Positions 31,041 through 40,148 of a stretch of DNA of 64,000 nucleotides are shown here, piece after piece. The translations under genes and the position numbers were made by a program. Positions within the stretch are counted from its first letter, which is position 1. The number at the start of each line of letters is the position of its first letter. Under the pieces are notes generated by a model, which saw only the letters and a program-made list of their open reading frames with translations, was not told where the DNA came from and ran no database searches. Source of the stretch: Lysobacterales bacterium (GTDB lineage: Bacteria > Pseudomonadota > Gammaproteobacteria > Xanthomonadales > Ahniellaceae); the NCBI GenBank assembly GCA_016721845.1, contig JADKHK010000003.1:1-64000 (forward strand). The letters run 5' to 3'.

Positions 31041-31066
31041 TTGAATGGCGGCCACGGAGGTTCGCC

Positions 31067-31249
31067 ATGTTCGTGTGTGTCTGCAGTGCAGTGACCGATC
31101 GCCAGATCGAACGCGCCATCGCCGGCGGTGCCGATCACTTGGACGCCATCGCCGCGGAGACCGGTGCCGGAGCCTGTTGCGGCAGCTGCCGTCCGCTGCT
31201 GCTGGACATCATCGAACAGCACGCAGGCGCACTCCCGCTCGCGGCCTGA
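31067..31249 (+). CDS. bfd: Bacterioferritin-associated ferredoxin
   Basis: This 60-residue [2Fe-2S] protein delivers electrons to bacterioferritin to release stored iron. The four cysteine ligands are in MFVCVCSAVTD (Cys4, Cys6) and GACCGSC (Cys38 and Cys41 of the C-x2-C pair). ATG 31067 is preceded by GGAGG. It has a Fur-box-like site just upstream and bfr 61 bp downstream, so the two are probably co-expressed under iron limitation. Confidence 0.93.
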   Translation: MFVCVCSAVTDRQIERAIAGGADHLDAIAAETGAGACCGSCRPLLLDIIEQHAGALPLAA

Positions 31250-31310
31250 CCGAGCCTCGCCGTCCCCACGGCAACGGCGTATCCTGCCCCTCCAGCCAAC
31301 GGAGCGGGCC

Positions 31311-31781
31311 ATGAAAGGCGACCCCAAGACCATCGAGTTCCTCAACAAGGCGTTGACGAACGAACTCACCGCGATCAACCAGTATTTCCTGCACGCGAAG
31401 ATGTTCGCCAACTGGGGCTTCAAGGAGATCGCGGCGCACGAGCATCATGAATCGATCGACGAGATGAAGCACGCCGACAAGCTGATCGAGCGCATCCTGT
31501 TCCTCGATGGCTTGCCGAACCTGCAGCGCCTCGACAAGTTGATGATCGGCGAAAGCCCGCGCGAAGCCTTGCAGTGTGATCTCAAGCTGGAGCTGCAGGC
31601 CGTGCCTGATCTCAAGGCCGCGATCGCGCATTGCGAACAGATCGCCGACTATGTGTCTCGCGACCTGTTCGCCGCGATCCTGACCTCGGAAGAGGAACAT
31701 ATCGACTGGATCGAAACCCAGCTGGGCCTGATCGAGCGCCTCGGCGAAGCGCCCTACCTGCAGACCAAGATCGGCGACTGA
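31311..31781 (+). CDS. bfr: Bacterioferritin
   Basis: This 156-residue ferritin-like four-helix protein forms a 24-mer iron store with bridging haem. The ferroxidase ligands are in place: Glu18 in 'TNELTAINQYF', the 'HESIDEMKHADK' helix (Glu51, haem-ligand Met52, His54), Glu94 and 'TSEEEHIDWIE' (Glu127, His130). The length is that of E. coli Bfr. It converges on the histidine kinase gene, whose stop lies 10 bases away. Confidence 0.95.
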   Translation: MKGDPKTIEFLNKALTNELTAINQYFLHAKMFANWGFKEIAAHEHHESIDEMKHADKLIERILFLDGLPNLQRLDKLMIGESPREALQCDLKLELQAVPDLKAAIAHCEQIADYVSRDLFAAILTSEEEHIDWIETQLGLIERLGEAPYLQTKIGD

Positions 31782-31791
31782 TCGCCGGGCG

Positions 31792-34227
31792 TCACGGCGC
31801 CATCTGCGACAGCAGCTGGCGCAGGTGCAAGGACACGCGCTGGAACTCGTGGGTGAGCTGGGCAACCAGCAACACTGGCTCGCCAATCGTGCCGGAACGC
31901 GCGCCGTGCTCGATGCGCTTGGCCATGTCGGCCAGCATCAGGGCACCGAGATTGGCACTGGTCGACTTCAGCGAATGCGCAGGCGCGATCAACCCGTCCA
32001 GGTCATTGCTGGTCGCCGCGCGCTCCAGGATCGCCAGGGCCTTCGGCGAATCCTCCAGATAGACGCGCACCAGATCGGCGAACTCGGCGCCCATCATGTC
32101 CATGAGGTCGTTGACGATCTGCGCATTGATCGGCGTGGCGTCCGCGTGCGTCGGCGCCGGCGCGATCGGCATCACCGGACGCGCAATCGGCGCCGGTGCC
32201 GGCGCCATCGTGCGCGAGGTCGCGCCGGGAGGCAGCCATTTCTGCAGCATCTGCTCCAGCAGGCCGCGATTCAGCGGCTTGCTCATGTAGTCGTCCATTC
32301 CCGAAGCAATGCATTTTTCGCGATCGCCGACCATCGCGTTCGCGGTCATTGCGACGATCGGGAACTTCGGCAGCGCGTCCTCGCCCTGCAGCTTGCGGAT
32401 GTAGCGCGTCGCGGTATAGCCGTCCATGATCGGCATCTGGCAGTCCATCAGCACCGCATCGAACCTGGCGCCGGACTCAAGCTTTTCGACGGCCAATCGA
32501 CCATTCTCGGCGTGCTCATGGCTGAGGCCGATCAGCGTCAGGAGCCGCTGCGCCACCTGACGATTGACCGGGTTGTCCTCGACCAGCAGCACGTGACCGC
32601 CCAGTCCGCCGGCACGCGGTTCTGCGGCCGCATAGACCGGTGCACTGGCCGCAGCAGGGACGGCCGCGACGGGCGCCGCGCCGCCGGCGGGAGCCTCCAG
32701 CATCTCGACCTGGACGTTCTGGCTGGTTGCGGTCGGCGTGCCGGTCAGCATCGCCTTCATGGCCGCACGCAGATCGCCGTCACTGAAGCCGCGTTCCAGC
32801 ACGGTGCAGCGTGGTGCGGTGCGCACCTCTTCGGGAAGCTGGTCGTCGCCGCCGACCGCGATCACGTGCAGTTGCTCGAGTGCCACCTCGCGACTGACGC
32901 CGCGCAGGATCGAGAGCGCGGTCGCGCGCATCGATCCGAAATCGAGGACCAGGAAATCGACCGCCATGCTGCCGCCGGCCGACGCCTTGAGCTTGGCGGC
33001 CACTTCGGCCGCCGCATTGTTCTGGGTAAAGGGCATCTTCCACGACGTCAGCGTGGTGCCGATCCGTTTCAGGAAGGACTGGTCACCGGTGACGATCAGG
33101 GCGCGCGAACCCTCGATCTCGCTGCGCGCCGGCTGCACGTCGCCCAGCGCCTTCAGCAAGGGCACGGTGAACCAGAACACGGACCCCTTGCCGACCTCCG
33201 ACTTCACGCCGATCTGGCCGCCCATCAGGTCGACGATGCGCTTGCAGATCGACAAGCCGAGGCCGGTGCCGCCGAAGGTCCGCGTGGTCGAGTTGTCGGC
33301 CTGCGAGAACTCCTGGAACAGCTTCTTCTGACCTTCCGCGGAAATGCCGACGCCGGTGTCGCGGATCGCGAACAGCAGCTCGGTATGGGTCCGGGTTTCC
33401 GAACGCTTGTTGACCTGGATCGCGACCGCACCGCGCTCGGTAAACTTGATCGCGTTGCTGACCAGATTGGTCAGCACCTGGCGCAGCCGCGTCGGGTCGC
33501 CGCGCATCGCGAGCCGCACGTTCGGATCGATTGTCGCCGAGTACTGCAAGCTCTTGCTCTCGGCGTTGCGCGCCATCAGGCGGCTGACGCCGTCGACGAT
33601 TTCCTTGAGGTTGATGCCGGTGGTCTCGAGTTCGAGCTTGTTCGCTTCGAGCTTCGAGAAATCGAGGATGTCATCGACGATCGACAGCAACTGCTTCGAA
33701 GACTGATACGCGGTGGTCAGGTATTCCTTCTGGTCCGGCGCGAGCTTGGTGCTGAGCACCAGATCGAGCAGCGGGATGATGCCGTTCAGGGGCGTGCGAA
33801 TCTCGTGGCTCATGGTCGCGAGAAACTCGCCCTTGGCCATCATCGCCGCTTCGGCATCGACTTTCGCGGAAGTGAGATCGCGCTCGACATTGCGCAGGCG
33901 TTCGATCTCGGTTTCCAGTTCGCGTTGATTCGTCGGTGCCACCGATGCCGCCACGGGTGCCGCACGCTGGACCACCGGTGCAGCGATCATCGGCTTCGCT
34001 TCGACCGCCTCCAGCAATCGCGTCCAGCGCCGTCGCGCCGACAGCGCCGCAATGATCGCGATGATCGTGAACAGCATGGACGCTCCGGCCGCGGCATAGC
34101 GCAGCATCGGCTTGACACGGTCGCCCAGCCCCGTCGCGATCAGCACCGCCGCCATGGCAAGCATGAGCAGGGTAATGACCAGGCCCAAACCAGGCCGTAC
34201 TGTCGCGTTGCGTTCCGTGCTCGTCAT
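31792..34227 (-). CDS. Membrane-bound hybrid histidine kinase with Hpt domain
   Basis: 811 residues. Two transmembrane helices (about 13-33 and 43-63) bracket a very short periplasmic loop, so sensing is probably in the membrane or cytosol. A short coiled coil is followed by HisKA with His141 in 'MSHEIRTPLNGI', an HATPase with 'DTGVGIS' and 'FGGTGLGLSICKRIV', and a degenerate receiver (SRALIVTGDQSFLKR, lacking the acidic pair). A true receiver follows (HVLLVEDNPVNRQ, phospho-acceptor Asp in 'VLMDCQMPIMDG'), then a C-terminal Hpt with 'PAHSLKSTSANLGA'. The order is that of BarA/RpfC-like phosphorelay kinases. The EAL-type response regulator gene lies 30 bp upstream in the same operon and is the likely partner. 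Confidence 0.9.
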   Translation of the reverse strand: MTSTERNATVRPGLGLVITLLMLAMAAVLIATGLGDRVKPMLRYAAAGASMLFTIIAIIAALSARRRWTRLLEAVEAKPMIAAPVVQRAAPVAASVAPTNQRELETEIERLRNVERDLTSAKVDAEAAMMAKGEFLATMSHEIRTPLNGIIPLLDLVLSTKLAPDQKEYLTTAYQSSKQLLSIVDDILDFSKLEANKLELETTGINLKEIVDGVSRLMARNAESKSLQYSATIDPNVRLAMRGDPTRLRQVLTNLVSNAIKFTERGAVAIQVNKRSETRTHTELLFAIRDTGVGISAEGQKKLFQEFSQADNSTTRTFGGTGLGLSICKRIVDLMGGQIGVKSEVGKGSVFWFTVPLLKALGDVQPARSEIEGSRALIVTGDQSFLKRIGTTLTSWKMPFTQNNAAAEVAAKLKASAGGSMAVDFLVLDFGSMRATALSILRGVSREVALEQLHVIAVGGDDQLPEEVRTAPRCTVLERGFSDGDLRAAMKAMLTGTPTATSQNVQVEMLEAPAGGAAPVAAVPAAASAPVYAAAEPRAGGLGGHVLLVEDNPVNRQVAQRLLTLIGLSHEHAENGRLAVEKLESGARFDAVLMDCQMPIMDGYTATRYIRKLQGEDALPKFPIVAMTANAMVGDREKCIASGMDDYMSKPLNRGLLEQMLQKWLPPGATSRTMAPAPAPIARPVMPIAPAPTHADATPINAQIVNDLMDMMGAEFADLVRVYLEDSPKALAILERAATSNDLDGLIAPAHSLKSTSANLGALMLADMAKRIEHGARSGTIGEPVLLVAQLTHEFQRVSLHLRQLLSQMAP

Positions 34228-34257
34228 GCCTGCTCCATCATCGTCTGGGTTGCCCGG

Positions 34258-36939
34258 TCACAAGGCCGAAGCATTGAAATCGAATTCGAGATCCTGGGTC
34301 GCCTGTTGCACGAAGTTCCCCTGGATGTAGTCCACACCGGTACTCCACAGCCCCGCAGCGACCTGGGCGTCCTCGACCTGTGGCGCGACGATGCGAATGC
34401 CGCGTTCGCGCAGATGGGTGATGGCCTGGCGCAACTCGGCGCGCATCTTCGCGCTCTGCCCGTCGGCACCGGTGTACTTGGCGGCCATCTTCACGTAATC
34501 GACGTGCACATGTTGCAGCAACTGGAAATTGGCCATGGTGGCGTCGAAGCTCGACAGGCACAGGCGGATGCCCAGCCGCTTCGCGTTTTCCTGGAAGGAC
34601 ACCAGCTGGCGGATGCGCGCCAAGGCATCGGCGGTGCGGAACTCGATGACCAGATGTTCCGGACTGATGCGCCGCGTCTCGATGCCCTGCTTGAGCCAGG
34701 TCAGTCGCTGCGGATCATTCAAGCTGTCGATCGACTGACTCACGAACAGGCGCACCGGGTGACCGTCGCGAGCACGCTCGGAAATGACCAGCAGCGCGCG
34801 CGACAGTACCCAGCGATCAACGCCGTGGATCAGCCCGGCGCGCTCGGCCAAGGGCACGACGACCGCGGCCGTGTAGGTACGTCCGCCATCGCCACGCAGG
34901 CGCAACAAGGTCTGGAACTGTTCGTCGTGACCGCCGCGCAAGGACGCGATCGGCTGGAACAGCAACTGGAAGCTCTCGTTGCGGATGGCCTCGCGGATCG
35001 CGCCGACCAGCATGTCTTCGTCGGCATCGCCGGCCTGGCTGATCTGGGTCTGGAACAGCGCGACGCGCTGGTCCGGATCCTGGCGGGCAATCACGCAGGC
35101 ACGCTCGGCCGCATTGACCATCGCGGCCGCTTCGCCGAGGTTCTGCGCAAACGTCGCGACGCCGATCGCAATCGCCAGGGTGATGCTGCGGTCACCGATC
35201 TCGAACACGTGCTGGTCGAAGGCCATGCGCACGTTGTTCGCCAACACCAGCAGTTCGGCCTCCGAGAGCTCGGGCACCAGTCCGATGAAACTGGTATCAC
35301 CAAAGCGCGCACAGACATCGCGCGACTGCACCAACCCGGTCAACAGCGCGCCGGCCTGTCCCATCAACTGGTCAAAGGCGGACAAGCCGATGCGCTCACG
35401 GATGTTCTGCGCGCCGTCGACCAGCAGGAACAGCAAGCCGCCGCCCATCCGGTGCGCCTCGTCGTGCGCCAGCGACTCGCCCAGACGTTCCAGGACATGG
35501 GCGCGGTCGTACAGTCCGGTCACCGGATCACGCGGGTTGTGCGCCTGCACGCGCTTGCTGGTGACGCGCGCACGGCGCACGCGATTGGTCACGGCGGAAA
35601 TCAGGTGCTTCGGGCGAATCGGCTTCTCGAGATAGTCGTCGCCACCGGCCGACAAGGCGTCGAAGCGCTTTTCCTCGTCATGCTCGCCGGACAGGAACAC
35701 GATCGGGACATTGGTATAGGCCTCGCGCTCGCGGATCAGCGTGGTCAGTTCCATGCCGTCGCAATCGGGCATGTACAAGTCCATCAGGATCAGTTCCGGG
35801 CGAAACGCGTTCAGCTCTTCCAGCGCGGAGATCGGATCCATCACCGCGCGCGTCTCCATGCCGGCCTTGCGCAGGATCGACTCGGCGAACAGTGCCTGCG
35901 AACGATCGTCCTCGATGATGAGCACGCGGAACGGCTCGCCGCTCTCGCCGTCGAGCAGTTCCTCGATGCGCGTGAGCGCGTCGCCGGCCGGCACCGGCAG
36001 GGTGATGAAGGCATCGGCACCGGCACGCATCGCCTTCAGGCGCGTGGCGATGTCGTTGTTGTCGGCGAACACGACCAGTGCGACTTTCTGGCTGGTGCGG
36101 GCGCGCGCCAGGCGCAGGCTGTCGCCGATCGCGTCGAGCTGCGGCAGGAACGCGGCATCGACGATGACCATCGCCGGCGCAAACGCGCCCAGCATTTCGC
36201 GCAGCGTTTCGGCATCCTCGATCAGATCGAACGGATAGCGCGAGTTCTCGAGCTTCTGGTCGATCTCGGACGCAAACGCACTGCCATCACCGAGGTGATA
36301 GATGCGCTTCTCGGCATTGGCCCGGATCGGCTTCGACTGCGTTCGCGCCGGCGCCGGCGCCGGGCTGGATGGCGCGATCGCAGCCGCAGGTCCGGACCCG
36401 ATCGCAGTGACGGTTGCACGCGCCGCGGCGTGCGCTTCCATCGATGCCTTTGGTGCCGCGATGGCCGAGGCCACGGCGCTGTCGACATCACCGACGCCCC
36501 AGCGGCGCCAGTACTCGCGCGGCGGAATCACCAGGGTCTGGATACCGCCCCGCTCGGCCACCAGGGGCCCGGTCGTTCCCGGTGCCATCACCGCGACCTT
36601 TTCCGGTACGTGTTTCGCGATCAATGCGCCGAGCGCATCGACGACACGCTGGAACTGCGGAAGCTCGGTCGCGTCCGGAAGCGTCAGGCGCTCAAGATGC
36701 GGCGCAACAAACGTCTCGATGCCGTAGAGAATTTCGCCGGCATCGAGCACGCCGTAGCGCCCACAGGCACCGGCCAGTGCCTGCACATCGTGGAAGAACA
36801 CGGTGAGCACATTGACGTCCCAGCCCTGCATCGTCAGGCGACGCGCGCGCCGGTGCACGGTGTCCAGACGCTTCGGCAGCGTCTTCACGAACACTTGGCG
36901 GAGTTCGGCGCTTTGTTGGGACTCGTCCGGACTGAGCAT
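34258..36939 (-). CDS. Response regulator with degenerate GGDEF and EAL domains
   Basis: 893 residues. An N-terminal helical region of about 130 residues is followed by an Ala/Pro linker and a degenerate receiver. A canonical receiver comes next ('VLIIEDDRSQALFA', acceptor Asp in 'LILMDLYMPDCDG', Lys in 'LEKPIRPKHL'). The GGDEF domain starts at 'DPVTGLYDRAHVLERL', but its active-site loop is 'ARFGDTSF' in place of GGDEF. The EAL domain has 'FQTLLRLRG' instead of EAL and 'SSFD' instead of DDFG. Neither cyclase nor phosphodiesterase activity is expected. Such pairs usually act as c-di-GMP binding or protein-interaction modules (LapD and FimX are known examples). It is in an operon with the hybrid kinase downstream. 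Confidence 0.9.
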   Translation of the reverse strand: MLSPDESQQSAELRQVFVKTLPKRLDTVHRRARRLTMQGWDVNVLTVFFHDVQALAGACGRYGVLDAGEILYGIETFVAPHLERLTLPDATELPQFQRVVDALGALIAKHVPEKVAVMAPGTTGPLVAERGGIQTLVIPPREYWRRWGVGDVDSAVASAIAAPKASMEAHAAARATVTAIGSGPAAAIAPSSPAPAPARTQSKPIRANAEKRIYHLGDGSAFASEIDQKLENSRYPFDLIEDAETLREMLGAFAPAMVIVDAAFLPQLDAIGDSLRLARARTSQKVALVVFADNNDIATRLKAMRAGADAFITLPVPAGDALTRIEELLDGESGEPFRVLIIEDDRSQALFAESILRKAGMETRAVMDPISALEELNAFRPELILMDLYMPDCDGMELTTLIREREAYTNVPIVFLSGEHDEEKRFDALSAGGDDYLEKPIRPKHLISAVTNRVRRARVTSKRVQAHNPRDPVTGLYDRAHVLERLGESLAHDEAHRMGGGLLFLLVDGAQNIRERIGLSAFDQLMGQAGALLTGLVQSRDVCARFGDTSFIGLVPELSEAELLVLANNVRMAFDQHVFEIGDRSITLAIAIGVATFAQNLGEAAAMVNAAERACVIARQDPDQRVALFQTQISQAGDADEDMLVGAIREAIRNESFQLLFQPIASLRGGHDEQFQTLLRLRGDGGRTYTAAVVVPLAERAGLIHGVDRWVLSRALLVISERARDGHPVRLFVSQSIDSLNDPQRLTWLKQGIETRRISPEHLVIEFRTADALARIRQLVSFQENAKRLGIRLCLSSFDATMANFQLLQHVHVDYVKMAAKYTGADGQSAKMRAELRQAITHLRERGIRIVAPQVEDAQVAAGLWSTGVDYIQGNFVQQATQDLEFDFNASAL

Positions 36940-37006
36940 TGCAGGCGATCTCGGCGGGTCGCCGGACTATATAGCAGGGGCAGACAAGCCGCACCCCGGT
37001 CCACGC

Positions 37007-37435
37007 TCAGAACGGCCGAACCACCACGAGGATCACGATGCCGATCAGCAGCAGTGCCGGCACTTCGTTGTAGATGCGGAACCAGCGCCCGCTGCGGCTA
37101 TTGCGACGCTCGCGGAAGCGGCGCACGAACATGGCCATGCTGGCGTGGTAAGCGATCAGCACCATGACCAGCGTCAGCTTCGCGTGTAGCCAACCCTGCC
37201 TGAGATACTCCGGCGCCAGCGACAGCCACCCGACCAGCAGGGCGACGCCGAAAACGATCGCGAGCGCAGCGCCGAGATGGGTGATGCCGAGCAGGCGTCG
37301 CTCCATCACCACGAAGCGGTCGTGGGACGCCTGGTCGGCCACATCGACGTGGTACACGAACAGTCGCGGCAGGTAGAACAGCCCGGCGAACCAGGTCACC
37401 ACGAAGATGATGTGGAAGGCCTTGAGCCAGAGCAT
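37007..37435 (-). CDS. hemJ: Protoporphyrinogen oxidase HemJ (UPF0093)
   Basis: This 142-residue membrane protein has four transmembrane helices. Conserved HemJ features are 'LKAFHIIFVVTWFAGLFYLP' at the N-terminus (the first His is a proposed haem ligand), 'RLLGITHLGA' and 'GWLHAKLTLVMVL' (conserved Lys). HemJ oxidises protoporphyrinogen IX to protoporphyrin IX in haem synthesis. Its ATG shares one base with the stop of the DUF4126 gene (TGATG), so the two are translationally coupled. The c-di-GMP-like operon begins 67 bp further on the same strand. Confidence 0.85.
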   Translation of the reverse strand: MLWLKAFHIIFVVTWFAGLFYLPRLFVYHVDVADQASHDRFVVMERRLLGITHLGAALAIVFGVALLVGWLSLAPEYLRQGWLHAKLTLVMVLIAYHASMAMFVRRFRERRNSRSGRWFRIYNEVPALLLIGIVILVVVRPF

Positions 37436-38040
37436 CAGGCGACCGCAGCCCGCACCCGGCGCGCAACATGCCGTGCCAGGCGATACAGCAGCACGATGCT
37501 GACGATGAATGCGATCGTCGCGACCACCAGCAGCGCCAGCGCCCACAGCGGATGCGCAACGGCGAGTGCCAGGGCGGCCAACACGAGCCCGTCCTCGGCG
37601 ATCGAGGCGGTCCAGTTGCTGGCCGGTTCGGGCGACGTGTTGATCAACGCCCGCGTGCCGCTTTTCAAGCCATGACTCAAAGCCGCAACGGTGCCGCCGA
37701 GAACCATGCCGGTGACGCTGGCCTCGCCGCCATCGGTGGGCAGCGCGATGCCGCCGAGAAACGCGCCCGCGGGGATTCGGACCAGGGTGTGCACGAGATC
37801 CCAAACGGAATCGACGCCGGGCAGCTTGTCGGTCAGGAACTCGACGAGCGCGAGTGCGCCGCAGACACCCAGCACCACCGGCGACTTCGCCAATGCGATC
37901 GACTCCGGCAAATCCATCCAGCCGAGATAGCCGGCGAGCCCGACCCCGAAAATCGTGAGGTACACACGTACGCCGGCCAGCCAGGCCAGCACGATGCCCA
38001 ACGCGAATGGTGCAGCGGGGTGCGTCGAAATATCGATCAT
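37435..38040 (-). CDS. DUF4126 membrane protein
   Basis: 201 residues with about six hydrophobic helices and glycine-rich stretches ('ASVTGMVLGGTVAALSHGLK'), which matches DUF4126, a family of unknown function found in many proteobacteria. I chose ATG 38040 (MIDISTHPAAPFALG); the longer frame upstream lacks a ribosome binding site. Coupled to hemJ. Divergent from fis, with a 175-bp gap. Confidence 0.8.
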   Translation of the reverse strand: MIDISTHPAAPFALGIVLAWLAGVRVYLTIFGVGLAGYLGWMDLPESIALAKSPVVLGVCGALALVEFLTDKLPGVDSVWDLVHTLVRIPAGAFLGGIALPTDGGEASVTGMVLGGTVAALSHGLKSGTRALINTSPEPASNWTASIAEDGLVLAALALAVAHPLWALALLVVATIAFIVSIVLLYRLARHVARRVRAAVA

Positions 38041-38124
38041 GTTCCGCAGTATAGCCTTCGATGTTCGAACGCGCGGCAACAACAGCACGCGGCCGATTGA
38101 TTTTCCGGATGCGAAAAAACCCGC

Positions 38125-38152
38125 TTGCGTTCGTGGATCGCATCGCTAGACT
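38125..38152 (+). promoter_or_regulatory. Possible sigma-70 promoter of fis
   Basis: TTGCGT (38125) and TAGACT (38147) are 16 bp apart, 64 bases before the fis ATG, just after an A-rich block (GCGAAAAAACCCGC). The match is moderate; there is no mapped start. Confidence 0.3.
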
Positions 38153-38215
38153 CCCCACCCCCGTTTGCACTCGCATGCTTGCGGCGCACAAGAACCAACA
38201 ACAAGAAGCAGCACG

Positions 38216-38494
38216 ATGAATGCGTTCCAGCCCCTGCGTGTCGAAACGGCCACAACACCCGAGTCCGCTCCGGCGTTGAGCGAGTGCGTGGCGCGCGCGG
38301 TGCGCCGTTACCTCGCGCATTCGGGCAAGGACTGCGCCCAGGACCTGTATCGCCTGGTGCTCGCCGATGTCGAAGCGCCGATGCTGCGCGAGACGTTGCG
38401 CCACACCGACGGCAACCTGACGCGTGCCGCGGAACTGCTGGGCATCACCCGCGCGACGCTGCGCAAGAAGATGGCCGAGCACCGCCTCGGATAA
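38216..38494 (+). CDS. fis: DNA-binding protein Fis
   Basis: This 92-residue nucleoid-associated protein bends DNA and stimulates rRNA and recombination promoters. The C-terminal helix-turn-helix 'NLTRAAELLGITRATLRKKM' is the Fis signature, preceded by the dimerisation helices 'LYRLVLADVEAPMLRETL'. ATG 38216 gives the usual length. It is followed by purH and purD, an order conserved in Xanthomonadales. Confidence 0.93.
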   Translation: MNAFQPLRVETATTPESAPALSECVARAVRRYLAHSGKDCAQDLYRLVLADVEAPMLRETLRHTDGNLTRAAELLGITRATLRKKMAEHRLG

Positions 38495-38558
38495 GCCAGA
38501 CCGGCGCGCGCCGACCCGGCCTTATACTGCGCGCCTCCCAAGGCACCGGAAAGTCCCC

Positions 38559-40133
38559 ATGACCGCGTCAACGACCGTGGCCGTGCGCCGCGCGCTGCTG
38601 TCCGTCTCCGACAAGACGGGTTTGATCGACCTCGCCCGCGCACTGGCCGCACGCGGCATCGAGTTGCTCTCAACCGGCGGCACCGCGAAAGCGATCCGGG
38701 ACGCCGGCCTGCCGGTCAATGACGTGTCCGACCTCACCGGCTTCCCCGAGATCATGGACGGCCGCGTCAAGACGCTGCACCCGAGGGTGCATGGCGGCCT
38801 GCTCGGGCGCCGCGGCCTGGACGATGCGGTCATGGCCGAGCACGGCATCGCGCCGATCGACTTGCTGGTATTGAATCTGTATCCGTTCGAACGCGTGTCG
38901 ATGGACCCGGACAGCACGTTCGCCGACATCGTCGAGAACATCGACATCGGCGGCCCGGCCATGTTGCGTGCCGCAGCCAAGAACTTCGCCCATGTCGCGG
39001 TTGCGACCGATCCTTCGCAATACGCCGGGTTGCTGGCCGAACTCGATGCGAACAACGGCGCGCTGTCCGCGAAGACGCGTTTCGCGCTCGCGGTCGCCGC
39101 GTTCAACCGCGTCGCGCAGTACGACGCCTTCATCAGCAACTATTTGTCCGCCGTGCAGGACGACGGCTCGCTCGCGCTGTTCTCGGGCCAGAGCAACGGC
39201 AACTTCGTCAAGGTGATGGACTTGCGCTACGGCGAGAATCCGCACCAGCAGGCGGCGTTCTACCGAGACCTTTGGCCGGTTCCGGGCACGCTCGCGACCT
39301 TCACCCAATTGCAGGGCAAGGAACTGAGCTACAACAACATTGCCGATGCGGACGCGGCCTGGGAGTGCGTGCGCCAGTTCGAGCAACCGGCCTGCGTGAT
39401 CGTCAAGCACGCCAATCCCTGTGGTGTCGCCGTGGGTGCGAGCTGCGCCGATACCTACGAGGCCGCATACGCCACCGATCCGACGTCGGCCTTCGGCGGC
39501 ATCCTCGCGTTCAACACGACGCTCGATGGCGCGACCGCGAAGACCATCCTCGACCGCCAGTTCGTCGAGGTGCTGATCGCGCCCGATTACGACGACGCAG
39601 CACTCGCCTACTGCACGAAAAAGGCCAACGTGCGCGTGCTGCGCATCCCGCACGGCGCCGGAAAGAACAACATCGACGTGAAGCGCGTCGGCTCGGGCCT
39701 GCTGATGCAGACCGCCGACATTCGCGAAGTCACCCGCGATGAACTGAAGGTCGTGAGCGCGCGCGCGCCGAGCGAATCGGAATTGAACGATCTGTTGTTC
39801 GCGTGGCGGGTCGCCAAGTACGTGAAATCGAACGCCATCGTGTACGCGAAGGACCGCCGCACCATCGGGGTCGGCGCCGGCCAGATGAGCCGCGTCGTCA
39901 GCGCGAAGATCGCCGGCCTGAAAGCCGAGGAGGCCGGCCTGGTCGTGCCGGGTTCGGTGATGGCGTCGGATGCGTTCTTCCCTTTCCGGGACGGCATCGA
40001 TGCCGCCGCGCAGGCCGGCATCTGCGCCGTGATACAGCCCGGCGGATCGATGCGCGATGCCGAGGTGATCGCCGCTGCGAACGACCACGGCCTGGCCATG
40101 GTCTTCACCGGCATTCGCCATTTCCGTCACTGA
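38559..40133 (+). CDS. purH: Bifunctional AICAR transformylase / IMP cyclohydrolase
   Basis: 524 residues that catalyse the last two steps of purine synthesis. The N-terminal MGS-like cyclohydrolase domain starts 'RRALLSVSDKTGLIDLARAL', with 'LLSTGGTAKAIRDAGLPV' and 'DGRVKTLHPRVHGG'. The C-terminal transformylase contains 'YGENPHQQAAFY', 'VIVKHANPCGVAVG' with the catalytic Lys-His, 'SAFGGILAFN' and 'FPFRDGIDAAAQAGI'. The start ATG 38559 lies 64 bp after fis. purD follows after 15 bp, so this is a purine operon. Confidence 0.96.
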   Translation: MTASTTVAVRRALLSVSDKTGLIDLARALAARGIELLSTGGTAKAIRDAGLPVNDVSDLTGFPEIMDGRVKTLHPRVHGGLLGRRGLDDAVMAEHGIAPIDLLVLNLYPFERVSMDPDSTFADIVENIDIGGPAMLRAAAKNFAHVAVATDPSQYAGLLAELDANNGALSAKTRFALAVAAFNRVAQYDAFISNYLSAVQDDGSLALFSGQSNGNFVKVMDLRYGENPHQQAAFYRDLWPVPGTLATFTQLQGKELSYNNIADADAAWECVRQFEQPACVIVKHANPCGVAVGASCADTYEAAYATDPTSAFGGILAFNTTLDGATAKTILDRQFVEVLIAPDYDDAALAYCTKKANVRVLRIPHGAGKNNIDVKRVGSGLLMQTADIREVTRDELKVVSARAPSESELNDLLFAWRVAKYVKSNAIVYAKDRRTIGVGAGQMSRVVSAKIAGLKAEEAGLVVPGSVMASDAFFPFRDGIDAAAQAGICAVIQPGGSMRDAEVIAAANDHGLAMVFTGIRHFRH

Positions 40134-40148
40134 GCGAGGCGAGGGTTC

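Noticed and set aside
31825..37167. Plus-strand open frame of 1780 codons
   Set aside because: It is the antisense shadow of the hybrid kinase and response regulator genes; its translation is Arg/His/Gln-rich low complexity, as GC-rich codon usage makes the opposite strand open.
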